NCBI GenBank assembly: GCA_035315685.1
Contig: DATFXR010000883.1
Span: 1 to 10,777 of the forward strand
Source: QHWK01 sp035315685
GTDB lineage: Bacteria > Acidobacteriota > Vicinamibacteria > Vicinamibacterales > CAVVIG01
DNA length: 10,777 nt
Direction: 5' to 3'
This document shows, in pieces, positions 1 through 6,930 of this stretch. Position numbers and translations under genes: made by a program. Below the pieces are notes generated by a model. It was given only the letters and a program-made list of their open reading frames with translations, had not been told where the DNA came from and made no database searches. The first letter of the stretch is position 1; every line of letters starts with the position of its first letter.

Positions 1-14
1 TACGCTCGCTCCAC

Positions 15-218
15 ATGCGAGACGCGTTCGTGCTTCGACTCAGTCGCGAGAGCGAGCCGGTGCTGCAGGAATTCACCGGCTGGATCGAGGAGGTGGATAC
101 GGGACGCGAGCGGCATTTCAGATCCACCGAGGAGCTGCTCGCGTTCCTCGCCGACTGCCTGACGACACCACCAGACAACGGACGCAAGCCCAATGGCCGC
201 GGCGACGAAGGACCGTGA
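15..218 (+). CDS. Small conserved-type hypothetical protein (67 aa, possibly 5'-partial)
   Basis: A short, charged, soluble protein with no signal peptide or membrane segment. Its centre (residues about 22-48: GWIEEVDTGRERHFRSTEELLAFL) resembles a family of small uncharacterised bacterial proteins built around a 'G.vehv.sGe.r.F.s..ELlaFl' core, remembered from Acidobacteriota and Chloroflexi; no function is known to me. The reading frame stays open to the left edge of the window, so the ATG at 15 may not be the true start and the 5' end may be missing. The stop lies 12 nt before the ATG of the TonB-dependent receptor, which suggests co-transcription. The proline/glycine-rich tail after residue 50 is probably disordered. 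The match to the family core makes it likely to be a real gene. Confidence 0.6.
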   Translation: MRDAFVLRLSRESEPVLQEFTGWIEEVDTGRERHFRSTEELLAFLADCLTTPPDNGRKPNGRGDEGP

Positions 219-219
219 A

Positions 220-225
220 AGGAAG
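220..225 (+). promoter_or_regulatory. Ribosome binding site that decides the receptor start
   Basis: AGGAAG lies 5 nt before the ATG at 231. A TTG codon directly upstream at 228 is also in frame but would sit only 2 nt from this Shine-Dalgarno-like sequence, so ATG 231 is preferred. Confidence 0.6.
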
Positions 226-230
226 AATTG

Positions 231-2534
231 ATGTTCAGAGCTGCTCGACGAGTCGCACGGATCGTGACGGTTTCCGGGGTTCTTCTCGCATCCGCCCCGG
301 CGCCGGCGCTCGCGGCCCCGTCGGTGAGAGGCATCGTCATCGACGCGTCCGGCGGCGAGCGCCTGGCGCGGGTTCGGATCCGCATCGAAGGAACCGGTCA
401 GGCGACGGTGACCAACGAGGTCGGCGAGTTCACGTTCGACGATCTGGCAGCCGGCGAGCACACGCTGATCGCCGAGACCGTTGGCTACCGGCTGCACCGC
501 GAGCAGATCATGACGTTCACCGATCACGCGACTGAAATCGTGGTCGCGCTGACCGGCGATTCGGTACGGTTGACCGAAACGGTCACGGTGACCGTCGATC
601 CATTCGCGTCGGTCGTGCCCGCCAGTCCTTCACAAACGCGCATCGGTGCCGCCGAGATCCGCAACCTGAGCAGCGTCCTGCTCGACGATCCGATGCGCTC
701 GATCAGCATTCTGCCCGGCGTCACGGCTCCCGATGACTATCACGCCGCGTTCTCGGTCCGAGGCGCGCCGTTCGCCCACGTCGGCGTGTACCTCGACGAC
801 GTTCCGCTTCGGGCGCCGACGCACACCTTCGGCGGGCTTGGCGACGGCTACTCCATCTCGTCGCTCAACGATCAGATGCTCGGCAGCATGACGCTGATGC
901 CGGCCGCGCCACCGCCGGCGTTCGGTGGCACCATCGGCGCCGCGATGGCTGTGGACACGCGCGACGGCAGCCGAGACAGAACCTCGGTTCACGCCTCCGT
1001 CGGCGTCTCGGACATCAACGTGCTCGGCGAAGGGCCAATCGGAGGGGACAAACGGGGATCCTGGCTGGTCGCCGGACGCAAGAGTCACCTCGCCTACGTC
1101 ACGAAGCAACTCGCGGGCAACGACGATGAGAAGGTCATGTTCGAGGACGTGCAGGGCAAACTGACCTACGACGTCGACTCGCGGAACTCAGTGTCGATGC
1201 ACGTGCTCGCGGGGACGAGCAGCTACAAGTCAGGCATTCAAGAGATCGATCCGGCCTTTCCGTTTCGTTTCGGGCCGGACACCGTCTTCAACAGCGATGG
1301 CTCGACTGCTGTGGTCAGGGCGAACTGGCGCTACTCGCCGGCGGCGACAGTCACGATCAACACGACGGCTGCGTACCAGCGCACGCATGACGAAGCCCTC
1401 TCGACGTCGGATACGCCGGCGGTGTCGAGTCGCTATTCAGACGTCAGCGCTCAAACCACTGCGTCATGGCTCTGGAAGCCCGCCATGCCGTTGCGGGCGG
1501 GCTTCGCGTCGCGCTCCGGATCTCAGTCGGGCACATCGTATCTGTCGCTGCTCGAGAACGTGCGATGGCGATCGGCGAATGCATACGACGGAACGGCTCA
1601 CTCCCAGAACGCATACGTCGAACAGGATTGGATCTCGAAATCAGGTCGCCTGCACCTCACCGGCGGTCTGCGATGGCAGCAGCACAGCGAGGTCGACGAC
1701 CGACCGGTCCTTCCATTCGTCTCGAGTTCGTTCGATCTCGGAGCGCAGTCGAAAATCGAAGTTGGATGGGGCCGCTACGCACAATTCCCGGAGATCGACA
1801 TGCTCCAGCTCGCACGATCCGACCGTCCGTTGCTGGACGAGCGATCGACCCACTATGTCGCGGCGTTCGAGCATCGCGTCGATGCGCACACTCGCATCAG
1901 GATCGAAGCGTACGATCGCGAGAACCGAAACGTCCTCGATGCGCCGGATGTCTATCCGCGTCTGGTCGGCGGCAGCGTGACATGGCCTGCGTCGGCGCCC
2001 AAGTGGACCAACGCGTACGATGGTCACTCACGTGGACTCGAGCTCATCGTGCAACGGCGAAGCGCGAGCCGCGTCTCCGGTTGGATCGGGTATACCCTCG
2101 CTTACAACCGATCACAGGATTTGGCGACGGGCACCTGGTTCGACAGCGACGGCGACGTCCGGCACGCGCTGAATCTCTACGCAACCTACCGCATCACGCC
2201 GAGCATCAATCTCAGCGGGCGATACGGCTACGCGGCCGGCGCGCCGATACCTGGATTCTTCTCGATCACCGATTTCGTGACCGAGGACTCGGTCGTCACC
2301 GAACCGCGGAACGTGTCGAGGCTGCCGTCGTACCAGCGACTGGACGTACGGTTGAACAAGTCCTTCGTCCACGACAAATGGAAGATGACGATGTACGCGG
2401 AAGCACTCAATGCCACGAACCACCGCAACCTTCGCTACATGGGTATTGGCGGCGACTACATCAGCCACGCGTGGGCGCGCCTCGGCTCGACGGCGCCGCT
2501 CCTTCCGTCGGTCGGACTCGCGGTGGACTTTTGA
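231..2534 (+). CDS. TonB-dependent outer-membrane receptor with N-terminal carboxypeptidase-regulatory-like domain
   Basis: Outer-membrane active transporter of 767 aa, expected to import a bound ligand using TonB/ExbBD energy; the ligand is unknown. A signal peptide with basic N-terminus and hydrophobic core ends near APALA (residues 23-28). Residues about 31-108 form a carboxypeptidase-regulatory-like beta-sandwich (VRGIVIDASGGERLARVRI, then GEFTFDDLAAGEHTL), typical of receptors in Bacteroidota and Acidobacteriota. A TonB-box-like ETVTVTV follows at about 116-122. The plug spans about 135-245 (motifs ISILPGV, FSVRGAP, VYLDDVPL). The rest is a beta-barrel ending in the expected aromatic residue (GLAVDF-stop). 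Length is slightly short but complete for this class. ATG 231 was chosen by ribosome binding site spacing. The stop overlaps the start of a small LuxR-like gene. The plug and barrel hallmarks make the family call firm; the substrate is not predictable. Confidence 0.93.
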   Translation: MFRAARRVARIVTVSGVLLASAPAPALAAPSVRGIVIDASGGERLARVRIRIEGTGQATVTNEVGEFTFDDLAAGEHTLIAETVGYRLHREQIMTFTDHATEIVVALTGDSVRLTETVTVTVDPFASVVPASPSQTRIGAAEIRNLSSVLLDDPMRSISILPGVTAPDDYHAAFSVRGAPFAHVGVYLDDVPLRAPTHTFGGLGDGYSISSLNDQMLGSMTLMPAAPPPAFGGTIGAAMAVDTRDGSRDRTSVHASVGVSDINVLGEGPIGGDKRGSWLVAGRKSHLAYVTKQLAGNDDEKVMFEDVQGKLTYDVDSRNSVSMHVLAGTSSYKSGIQEIDPAFPFRFGPDTVFNSDGSTAVVRANWRYSPAATVTINTTAAYQRTHDEALSTSDTPAVSSRYSDVSAQTTASWLWKPAMPLRAGFASRSGSQSGTSYLSLLENVRWRSANAYDGTAHSQNAYVEQDWISKSGRLHLTGGLRWQQHSEVDDRPVLPFVSSSFDLGAQSKIEVGWGRYAQFPEIDMLQLARSDRPLLDERSTHYVAAFEHRVDAHTRIRIEAYDRENRNVLDAPDVYPRLVGGSVTWPASAPKWTNAYDGHSRGLELIVQRRSASRVSGWIGYTLAYNRSQDLATGTWFDSDGDVRHALNLYATYRITPSINLSGRYGYAAGAPIPGFFSITDFVTEDSVVTEPRNVSRLPSYQRLDVRLNKSFVHDKWKMTMYAEALNATNHRNLRYMGIGGDYISHAWARLGSTAPLLPSVGLAVDF

Positions 2535-2758
2535 TGCGCCTGGCGACAGCAGCGGGCGCTCTGCTTCAAATCACGCCGTCGGAGCGTCAGGCGCTCCAGA
2601 TGCTGGCCGACGAAAAGGGAGCGACGGACATCGCGAGCTGTCTCGGCATCCATTTGTCCGAAGTCGAAGCGCGCCTCGCTGCGCTGTTCGCGGCGATGGG
2701 CACCTCGACTCGGACGGAAGCGATCGCGGCCGCGGCCAGGCGGGGATTGCTGAAGTAA
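2534..2758 (+). CDS. Stand-alone LuxR/GerE-type helix-turn-helix protein (74 aa)
   Basis: Nearly the whole protein is one LuxR C-terminal (GerE-like) DNA-binding domain: LQITPSERQALQMLADEKGA, then DIASCLGIHLSEVEARLAAL, then FAAMGTSTRTEAIAAAARRG before LLK. These match the four-helix pattern 'LT.RE.qVL.llaeG.s..eIA..L.is..TV..hl..if.KLg..sRtEAv..A...GLl'. There is no receiver or ligand-sensing domain, unlike typical NarL/LuxR regulators of about 200 aa or more. In the recognition helix the usual T-V-K-x-H is E-V-E-A-R (residues 43-47), adding two acidic residues where basic or polar DNA contacts are normal, so canonical DNA binding is uncertain. The ATG overlaps the receptor stop (TGATG), and GGTGGA at 2522-2527 can serve as ribosome binding site, so translational coupling is likely. 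It converges on the minus-strand regulator with a 17-nt gap. The domain is clear; the role is inference. Confidence 0.8.
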   Translation: MRLATAAGALLQITPSERQALQMLADEKGATDIASCLGIHLSEVEARLAALFAAMGTSTRTEAIAAAARRGLLK

Positions 2759-2775
2759 CGGTACGTCGCACTGAT

Positions 2776-5079
2776 TCACCGCGATCGCAGTTTGTCGTAC
2801 TCGGATCGCGCATGCCGAAGCACGGGAACGTCGGGGTCGGCGTCCTTCCATAGATCGAAGAACCGTTCGTACGCCGCGCGCGCCTGCGCAAGATCATGTG
2901 CGATCGCGTGGGCCCTCCCCGTCTGCAGATGCGCGAGCGTCCCGATCACCGAGGTCAACACGATGCCTCTATTGCTGGTGATCTTCTCGAACTCCGTCGC
3001 AGCGTCGCTCGCCCGACGCTCGACCAGCAGGGCAAGACCCCGCACATATGCCGGGTAGAGCGCAGACCCTCGCTCGTACGGAATGACCGGTTCGAGAAGC
3101 TCGAGAGCCTTGCGCGCGTCGCGCCCGCTGAGTGCAAGCTGGGCACGAAGAGTCGGCACGTAAACCGACTGGACGATCGTGTCCGCGGGAAAACGATGGC
3201 TCAATTCATCCGCAGCCGTTCGTGCAGCCGCGAGATCGCCGACGATCGCCAACGCGAGGCCGCCTCGGAACAGCACTTGCGGTCCCGTCGAGCGGAGAAG
3301 AGCCGACCGGGCACGGTGCAGCGCGTCGGTTCGAAAGTCGACGAGAGCCGCCCGTAGCGCGGCATCTGCCTCGTAACTCGCCGCATTCTCGACTTCGCCG
3401 GCGCGTTCCGTTGAATCCACGGCCTGACGATGAAACGCACGCGCGTTCGTCCACTGGCCGTAGTAGCTCGCGGTCGCCGATTTGAACCACAGGAGCTCGT
3501 CTTCGAGGCCCGGCACCCCGGCGCTCAGCGCGAGTTGCTGCTGCATGCCCTCGGTGTCGTGCTCGAGGAACGCAAGGCGGTACGAGTTGATGCGGACGCC
3601 TGGAGAGTCGGGATTTCTGCGCGTGGCCTCGTCGAGCGCCGCGTGCGCGTCTCGGAGACGATTCAGCGAAATCAATGAGGTGATGAGGTTGCCGCGTATT
3701 AATCCGCTCTGCGGGCAGAGACCGAGCGCATCGACGAATACCGATCGCGCGAGGTCGTAGTGGCCGAGTACTGAGTGGATGACGCCGATCTGGTTTCGAG
3801 GGCCGCAGTCCCGCGGATAGGTTTGTACCCAGACCTCGAAATCAGTCTTGGCCTTCTCGAGATCAGCGGTTCCCAGCGAGTCGTACGCGGACTCGATGCG
3901 GAGCCGCTCCGACTCACTGACGCTGGAGCGCAGGTCGTACGCCTTCCGGATGTTGTCCGAGGCCGCGGTGTTCTCGCCGACATTCCAGCTGGCGTTTCCG
4001 AGCAGGGCGTACGCCATGGCGAAGTTGGGGTCGTGCTTCACCGCTTCTCGAAAGAATGGGATGGCGGCAGCCGAGTCGCCTTTGCCGATGAGCGCCCGGT
4101 ACCCAAGACTGTAGAACTGAAGCGCCTCCAGCGACGGCGTGCTGGCCTGCACGAGAGGCGTATCGAATCTCTGTACAGTCGCGAGTGACTCGCCGAGCCT
4201 TCGCCGCATGTCCGAAGACGCTCGGCCGAGCGCATCGAGCACCCGGTTCTTGTCCGGCGCGCGGGCCTCTGTGCTCGTGAGCGCCTGCCCGTTCGAGCAA
4301 TTCGTCGCACGCAGGATCACGGTGTATTGCGTCCCGACCTGGGCGATGGATCCGTCGAGGACGATAGTCGTCCTGGTCCGCTGGCAGATTTCGCGAGCGA
4401 GTTCCGACGTGATCGTCGAGTCGGCCGGCCGCTTCATCATGCGCAGCGTCTGTTGAATCTCTCCTTCCGGCACGAGACTGAGATACGGCGACTGCTCGAG
4501 CTCCACTGCAAGGCCCTGCCGGAGCGTGCCGTCGAATACTCTGTCGCCGGTGGTGTTCGTGAAATCGGCGAGAACGATCGTGTCCTTTTCAGTGAGTCCG
4601 GGCGGACGCCGATCGCGCTGTAGATATGCAATGCCCAGCGCCGCCGCCACGACGAAGACGGCTGCCACAATGAGAATCGTGCGCGTCCAACGATGGGGCG
4701 CCGCTCCCGCAGCGATTGACGGCGTCTCGCCGTGGTCCGCCGCGACCGGCGCGATGAATCGGTAGCCGCGTCTCGGCACCGTCTCCACGAAGCGGGGGTT
4801 GTCGGCACTATCGCCCAGCGCTTCGCGCAACTTGTTGATCGATGTATTGAGCCCGTTGTCGAAATCGACGAACGTGTCGCGCCGCCAGAGCTGCGACCGA
4901 AGCTCCTCGCGGGTGACGAGCTCGCCGGGCCGCTGCAGCAGCGCCTTCAGAACCTGGAAGGGTTGTTCCTGAATTCTGACCTTGACGCCACGCTTATGCA
5001 GCTCGCCGGCGCGCAGGTCAGCCTCGAACGTGCCGAAGCGGACTACAGCGCGAGTGGCGGAGAAGGCATCGAGGACCAT
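2776..5079 (-). CDS. Membrane-bound winged-helix regulator with TolB/FlgO-like region and TPRs
   Basis: CadC/ToxR-style one-component regulator, 767 aa from the ATG at 5079. Residues about 12-113 form an OmpR-type winged helix (VRFGTFEADLRAGEL, PFQVLKALLQRPGELVTREEL, recognition helix around NGLNTSINKLREALGD, wing RFVETVPRRGYRFIAPV). A single hydrophobic segment at about 135-153 (ILIVAAVFVVAAALGIAYL) should be the only membrane span, leaving the DNA-binding domain in the cytoplasm and the rest in the periplasm. Residues about 166-290 (DTIVLADFTNTTGDRVFDGTLRQGL) look like the TolB/FlgO-type region common in acidobacterial kinases and regulators. TPR-like repeats follow from about 316 to the end (first: SLEALQFYSLGYRAL...AIPFFREAVKHDP). 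Upstream in-frame TTG 5169 and GTG 5127 exist, but the extra residues do not look conserved and would overlap the candidate operator. It is divergent from the winged-helix ATPase. The signal and target genes are unknown. Confidence 0.85.
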   Translation of the reverse strand: MVLDAFSATRAVVRFGTFEADLRAGELHKRGVKVRIQEQPFQVLKALLQRPGELVTREELRSQLWRRDTFVDFDNGLNTSINKLREALGDSADNPRFVETVPRRGYRFIAPVAADHGETPSIAAGAAPHRWTRTILIVAAVFVVAAALGIAYLQRDRRPPGLTEKDTIVLADFTNTTGDRVFDGTLRQGLAVELEQSPYLSLVPEGEIQQTLRMMKRPADSTITSELAREICQRTRTTIVLDGSIAQVGTQYTVILRATNCSNGQALTSTEARAPDKNRVLDALGRASSDMRRRLGESLATVQRFDTPLVQASTPSLEALQFYSLGYRALIGKGDSAAAIPFFREAVKHDPNFAMAYALLGNASWNVGENTAASDNIRKAYDLRSSVSESERLRIESAYDSLGTADLEKAKTDFEVWVQTYPRDCGPRNQIGVIHSVLGHYDLARSVFVDALGLCPQSGLIRGNLITSLISLNRLRDAHAALDEATRRNPDSPGVRINSYRLAFLEHDTEGMQQQLALSAGVPGLEDELLWFKSATASYYGQWTNARAFHRQAVDSTERAGEVENAASYEADAALRAALVDFRTDALHRARSALLRSTGPQVLFRGGLALAIVGDLAAARTAADELSHRFPADTIVQSVYVPTLRAQLALSGRDARKALELLEPVIPYERGSALYPAYVRGLALLVERRASDAATEFEKITSNRGIVLTSVIGTLAHLQTGRAHAIAHDLAQARAAYERFFDLWKDADPDVPVLRHARSEYDKLRSR

Positions 5080-5131
5080 CGCTGGCTGTCCCTGCTGTCC
5101 CGGCTTGCGCAGCGCCAGAGTGTACACCTGT

Positions 5132-5170
5132 GATGTGACGACGTTCCACCGGATGCGACGACGCTCCAAC
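5132..5170. repeat. Tandem direct repeat, candidate operator for an OmpR-type winged-helix regulator
   Basis: GATGTGACGACGTTCCACC (5132-5150) and GATGCGACGACGCTCCAAC (5152-5170) agree at 16 of 19 positions and begin 20 bp apart, about two helical turns, so the same DNA face is presented twice. GATTGCGAC at 5172-5180 may be a degenerate third copy shifted by one base. Winged-helix regulators of the OmpR/CadC class commonly bind tandem direct repeats, and two such regulators flank this site. The repeat is seen directly; its function is inferred. Confidence 0.5.
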
Positions 5171-5256
5171 TGATTGCGACAAATGGATTTCGCTGGTTAG
5201 AAGGAATCAAGGTGGAACCAAGCATCCGGCGATGGCGCGCCTCCGTCGATGCTGAT

Positions 5257-5260
5257 GGAG
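5257..5260 (+). promoter_or_regulatory. Ribosome binding site of the winged-helix ATPase gene
   Basis: GGAG is placed 7 nt before the ATG at 5268. This supports that start over the in-frame ATG at 5289, which has no comparable sequence at proper distance. Confidence 0.55.
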
Positions 5261-5267
5261 TGCAGCG

Positions 5268-6851
5268 ATGGGTGAACCGAACAGCGCGATGCAGGCGGCG
5301 GTCATCGTGTTCGAACCGTTCCGACTCGACCACCTCAACCAATGTCTCTGGAGCGACGGAACCCGCATCGGCCTCAAGCCGAAGCCGTTCGCCGTCCTCC
5401 AGTACCTGATCGCACGTGCCGACCGGCTCGTGACCCAGGACGAAATCCTTACGGCCATCTGGCCGGAAACGTACGTGCAGCCCGAGGTGATCCGGCAGCA
5501 CATCCTCGAGATCCGGAGGGCTCTTGGCGATTCGGCGAATGCGCCGCGGTTCATCCGGACATTCCCCAAGCGCGGCTATCAGTTCATCGCGCCCGTCAGC
5601 CGAGATGGCGCGCGGGTCGCCGATCGCGAGAGTGATCCACGTTTCGTGGGACGCAGACGTGCACTTGATGATCTGCAGGCCGCGTTGAAGCGCGCCCAGC
5701 TCGGTCGCCGCCAGGTGATATTCGTCGCAGGCGAAGCCGGCATCGGCAAGACGAGCCTCATGGATGCCTTTCAGCACGCCGCCGAGTCGACTCCGGACGT
5801 GCACGTGGCGCGTGGTCACTCGCTCGAGGGTTTCGGAGGAAAAGAAACGCACTACCCGATACTCGAGGCGCTCGGACAGCTCGTGCACGGTCCGGCGGGC
5901 GGGGTTGTCGCAAATACGCTGGCGACCCACGCGCCGACCTGGTTGATCCGGTTTCGATCGCTTGTCAGCGCACAGCGGCGAGCAATGCTGCACGAAGAGA
6001 CAATCGGCGCCACGCCCGAGCGGATGGTCCGAGAGATCTGCGAAGCGCTCGAAGCGATGGCGCAGATCGACACAGTGGTCCTGGTCCTCGAAGATCTGCA
6101 CTGGGCCGACCATTCCACGCTCGACGTCGTTTCGGCAATCGCCCGTCGTCGTGAGACGGCGAGACTGCTGGTGATCGGGACGCTGCGGCCAGCCGACGCG
6201 AACGTCAGCGAGAGTCCGTTGAAAGGCCTCAGACACGACCTCGTGGTCCATCAGTTGGCCGCCGACGTGAAGCTCGAGCGCCTTTCCGCAAGGGACGTCG
6301 CACTGTACGTGAGCGAGAGATTTGCGGGCAGCGATCTGCCGGAAGGCCTGGCAGCAGTCATCCATCGGCATTCGGACGGCAATCCGTTGTTCATGACGGC
6401 GATCGTAGACCACCTCGTTCAAAGCCACATCGTGATTCACGGCAACGACGGCTGGGGAGTGCGAGGCTCGGTTGATCATCTGGCTCCGGGTGTGCCCGAC
6501 ACGGTCAGGCAAATGGTGGAAACGCTGCTGCGTCAGTTGAGCATCGCCGACCGACGACTCCTCGGTTGTGCCAGCGTGGCGGGCCAACGTTTCACGACGC
6601 GGGCGATCGCAGCGATGCTCGTTCAGGATGAATCCGACGTTGAGGCGCAATGCGAAGCGCTGGCGCAGGGCCAGCAATTCGTAAGAGCGTGCGGGACGCT
6701 CACGCTTCAGAATGGTGAATCGACCGTGGAACTCGAGTTCAGCCACGGGCTCTATCGCGAAGTGCTGCATCGGCGGCTGAATCACTCTGAGCGCGTGATG
6801 TTCGAGCGGCGTCTGGCGGGCGATCTCGAGCGCGTGCACGCGCTGCTCTAA
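5268..6851 (+). CDS. Winged-helix/AAA (STAND-like) ATPase regulator lacking the usual C-terminal repeats
   Basis: Predicted cytoplasmic transcription regulator of 527 aa. Residues about 13-111 form an OmpR-type winged helix (VFEPFRLDHLNQCLWSDGTR, KPFAVLQYLIARADRLVTQD, ILEIRRALGDSANAPRFIRT, FPKRGYQFIAPV). RFVGRR at 125-130 opens the nucleotide-binding module seen in AAA_16/MalT-like proteins; Walker A is GEAGIGKT (155-162) and Walker B is VLVLEDLHWAD (271-281), with GTLRPAD (304-310) as a plausible sensor motif. The key ATPase residues are intact. The ATPase-associated helical part ends with LEFSHGLYREVLHRRL and then the stop. Related proteins usually continue for several hundred residues of TPR or similar repeats that sense a signal; none is present, and no reading frame in the next 80 bases restores one. 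It is transcribed away from the membrane winged-helix regulator and 79 nt before the porin-hydroxylase operon, which it may control. Confidence 0.85.
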   Translation: MGEPNSAMQAAVIVFEPFRLDHLNQCLWSDGTRIGLKPKPFAVLQYLIARADRLVTQDEILTAIWPETYVQPEVIRQHILEIRRALGDSANAPRFIRTFPKRGYQFIAPVSRDGARVADRESDPRFVGRRRALDDLQAALKRAQLGRRQVIFVAGEAGIGKTSLMDAFQHAAESTPDVHVARGHSLEGFGGKETHYPILEALGQLVHGPAGGVVANTLATHAPTWLIRFRSLVSAQRRAMLHEETIGATPERMVREICEALEAMAQIDTVVLVLEDLHWADHSTLDVVSAIARRRETARLLVIGTLRPADANVSESPLKGLRHDLVVHQLAADVKLERLSARDVALYVSERFAGSDLPEGLAAVIHRHSDGNPLFMTAIVDHLVQSHIVIHGNDGWGVRGSVDHLAPGVPDTVRQMVETLLRQLSIADRRLLGCASVAGQRFTTRAIAAMLVQDESDVEAQCEALAQGQQFVRACGTLTLQNGESTVELEFSHGLYREVLHRRLNHSERVMFERRLAGDLERVHALL

Positions 6852-6930
6852 TCGCGTTCAACGACGATTTCACAGGAATTAAACGTGGGTTTCACGCGAT
6901 CTCGTTGCAGGGTGCCGCATCATCGCGTCG
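6852..6930 (+). promoter_or_regulatory. Short intergenic region before the porin gene
   Basis: This 79-nt gap could hold a promoter for the porin-hydroxylase operon or be simple read-through from the ATPase gene. It contains an inverted pair ACGCGAT (6894-6900) and ATCGCGT (6922-6928) with a 21-nt spacer, ending just before the ATG at 6931. No clear Shine-Dalgarno, sigma70 promoter or intrinsic terminator is visible. A 7-bp dyad is short enough to be chance. Confidence 0.3.

Larger units (their letters stand above)
5080..5267. promoter_or_regulatory. Divergent intergenic region between two winged-helix regulators
   Basis: This 188-bp region must hold the promoters of both divergent regulator genes. 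It contains two direct repeats (5132-5150 and 5152-5170), an 8-bp perfect palindrome GTGTACAC (5120-5127), and an 8-bp inverted pair GTTCCACC (5143-5150) and GGTGGAAC (5211-5218). No convincing sigma70 -35/-10 pair was found on either strand; the best candidates match only weakly. Part of it (up to 5169) could be coding if the minus-strand regulator starts at its upstream TTG. Confidence 0.55.

Noticed and set aside
1466..2533. The long plus-strand frame that precedes the LuxR-like gene in the same frame, inside the receptor gene.
   Set aside because: It is Arg-rich and domain-free and lies fully inside the well-supported receptor in another frame. Only the part from 2534 is a real gene.
5080..5169. 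A 30-residue N-terminal extension of the membrane winged-helix regulator from TTG 5169.
   Set aside because: The extra residues do not resemble the family, the winged helix starts about 11 residues after ATG 5079, and the extension would cover the candidate operator. It is not fully excluded because the ribosome binding site before 5079 is weak.
5174..5202. TTGCGA and TTAGAA, 17 nt apart, as a sigma70 promoter for the winged-helix ATPase gene.
   Set aside because: The -10 candidate matches the consensus at only two of six positions, too weak to report as a promoter.
5043..6839. A 598-codon open frame on the minus strand antisense to nearly all of the winged-helix ATPase gene.
   Set aside because: The plus-strand protein has intact winged-helix and Walker motifs, while the antisense product has no recognisable domain and a composition rich in Arg, His and Asp. 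Long antisense open frames are common in GC-rich coding DNA.
6884..6928. Possible hairpins (CGTG-ggttt-CACG and ACGCGAT...ATCGCGT) as a terminator after the ATPase gene.
   Set aside because: The stems are only 4 and 7 bp and no T-run follows, so they do not meet the pattern of an intrinsic terminator.
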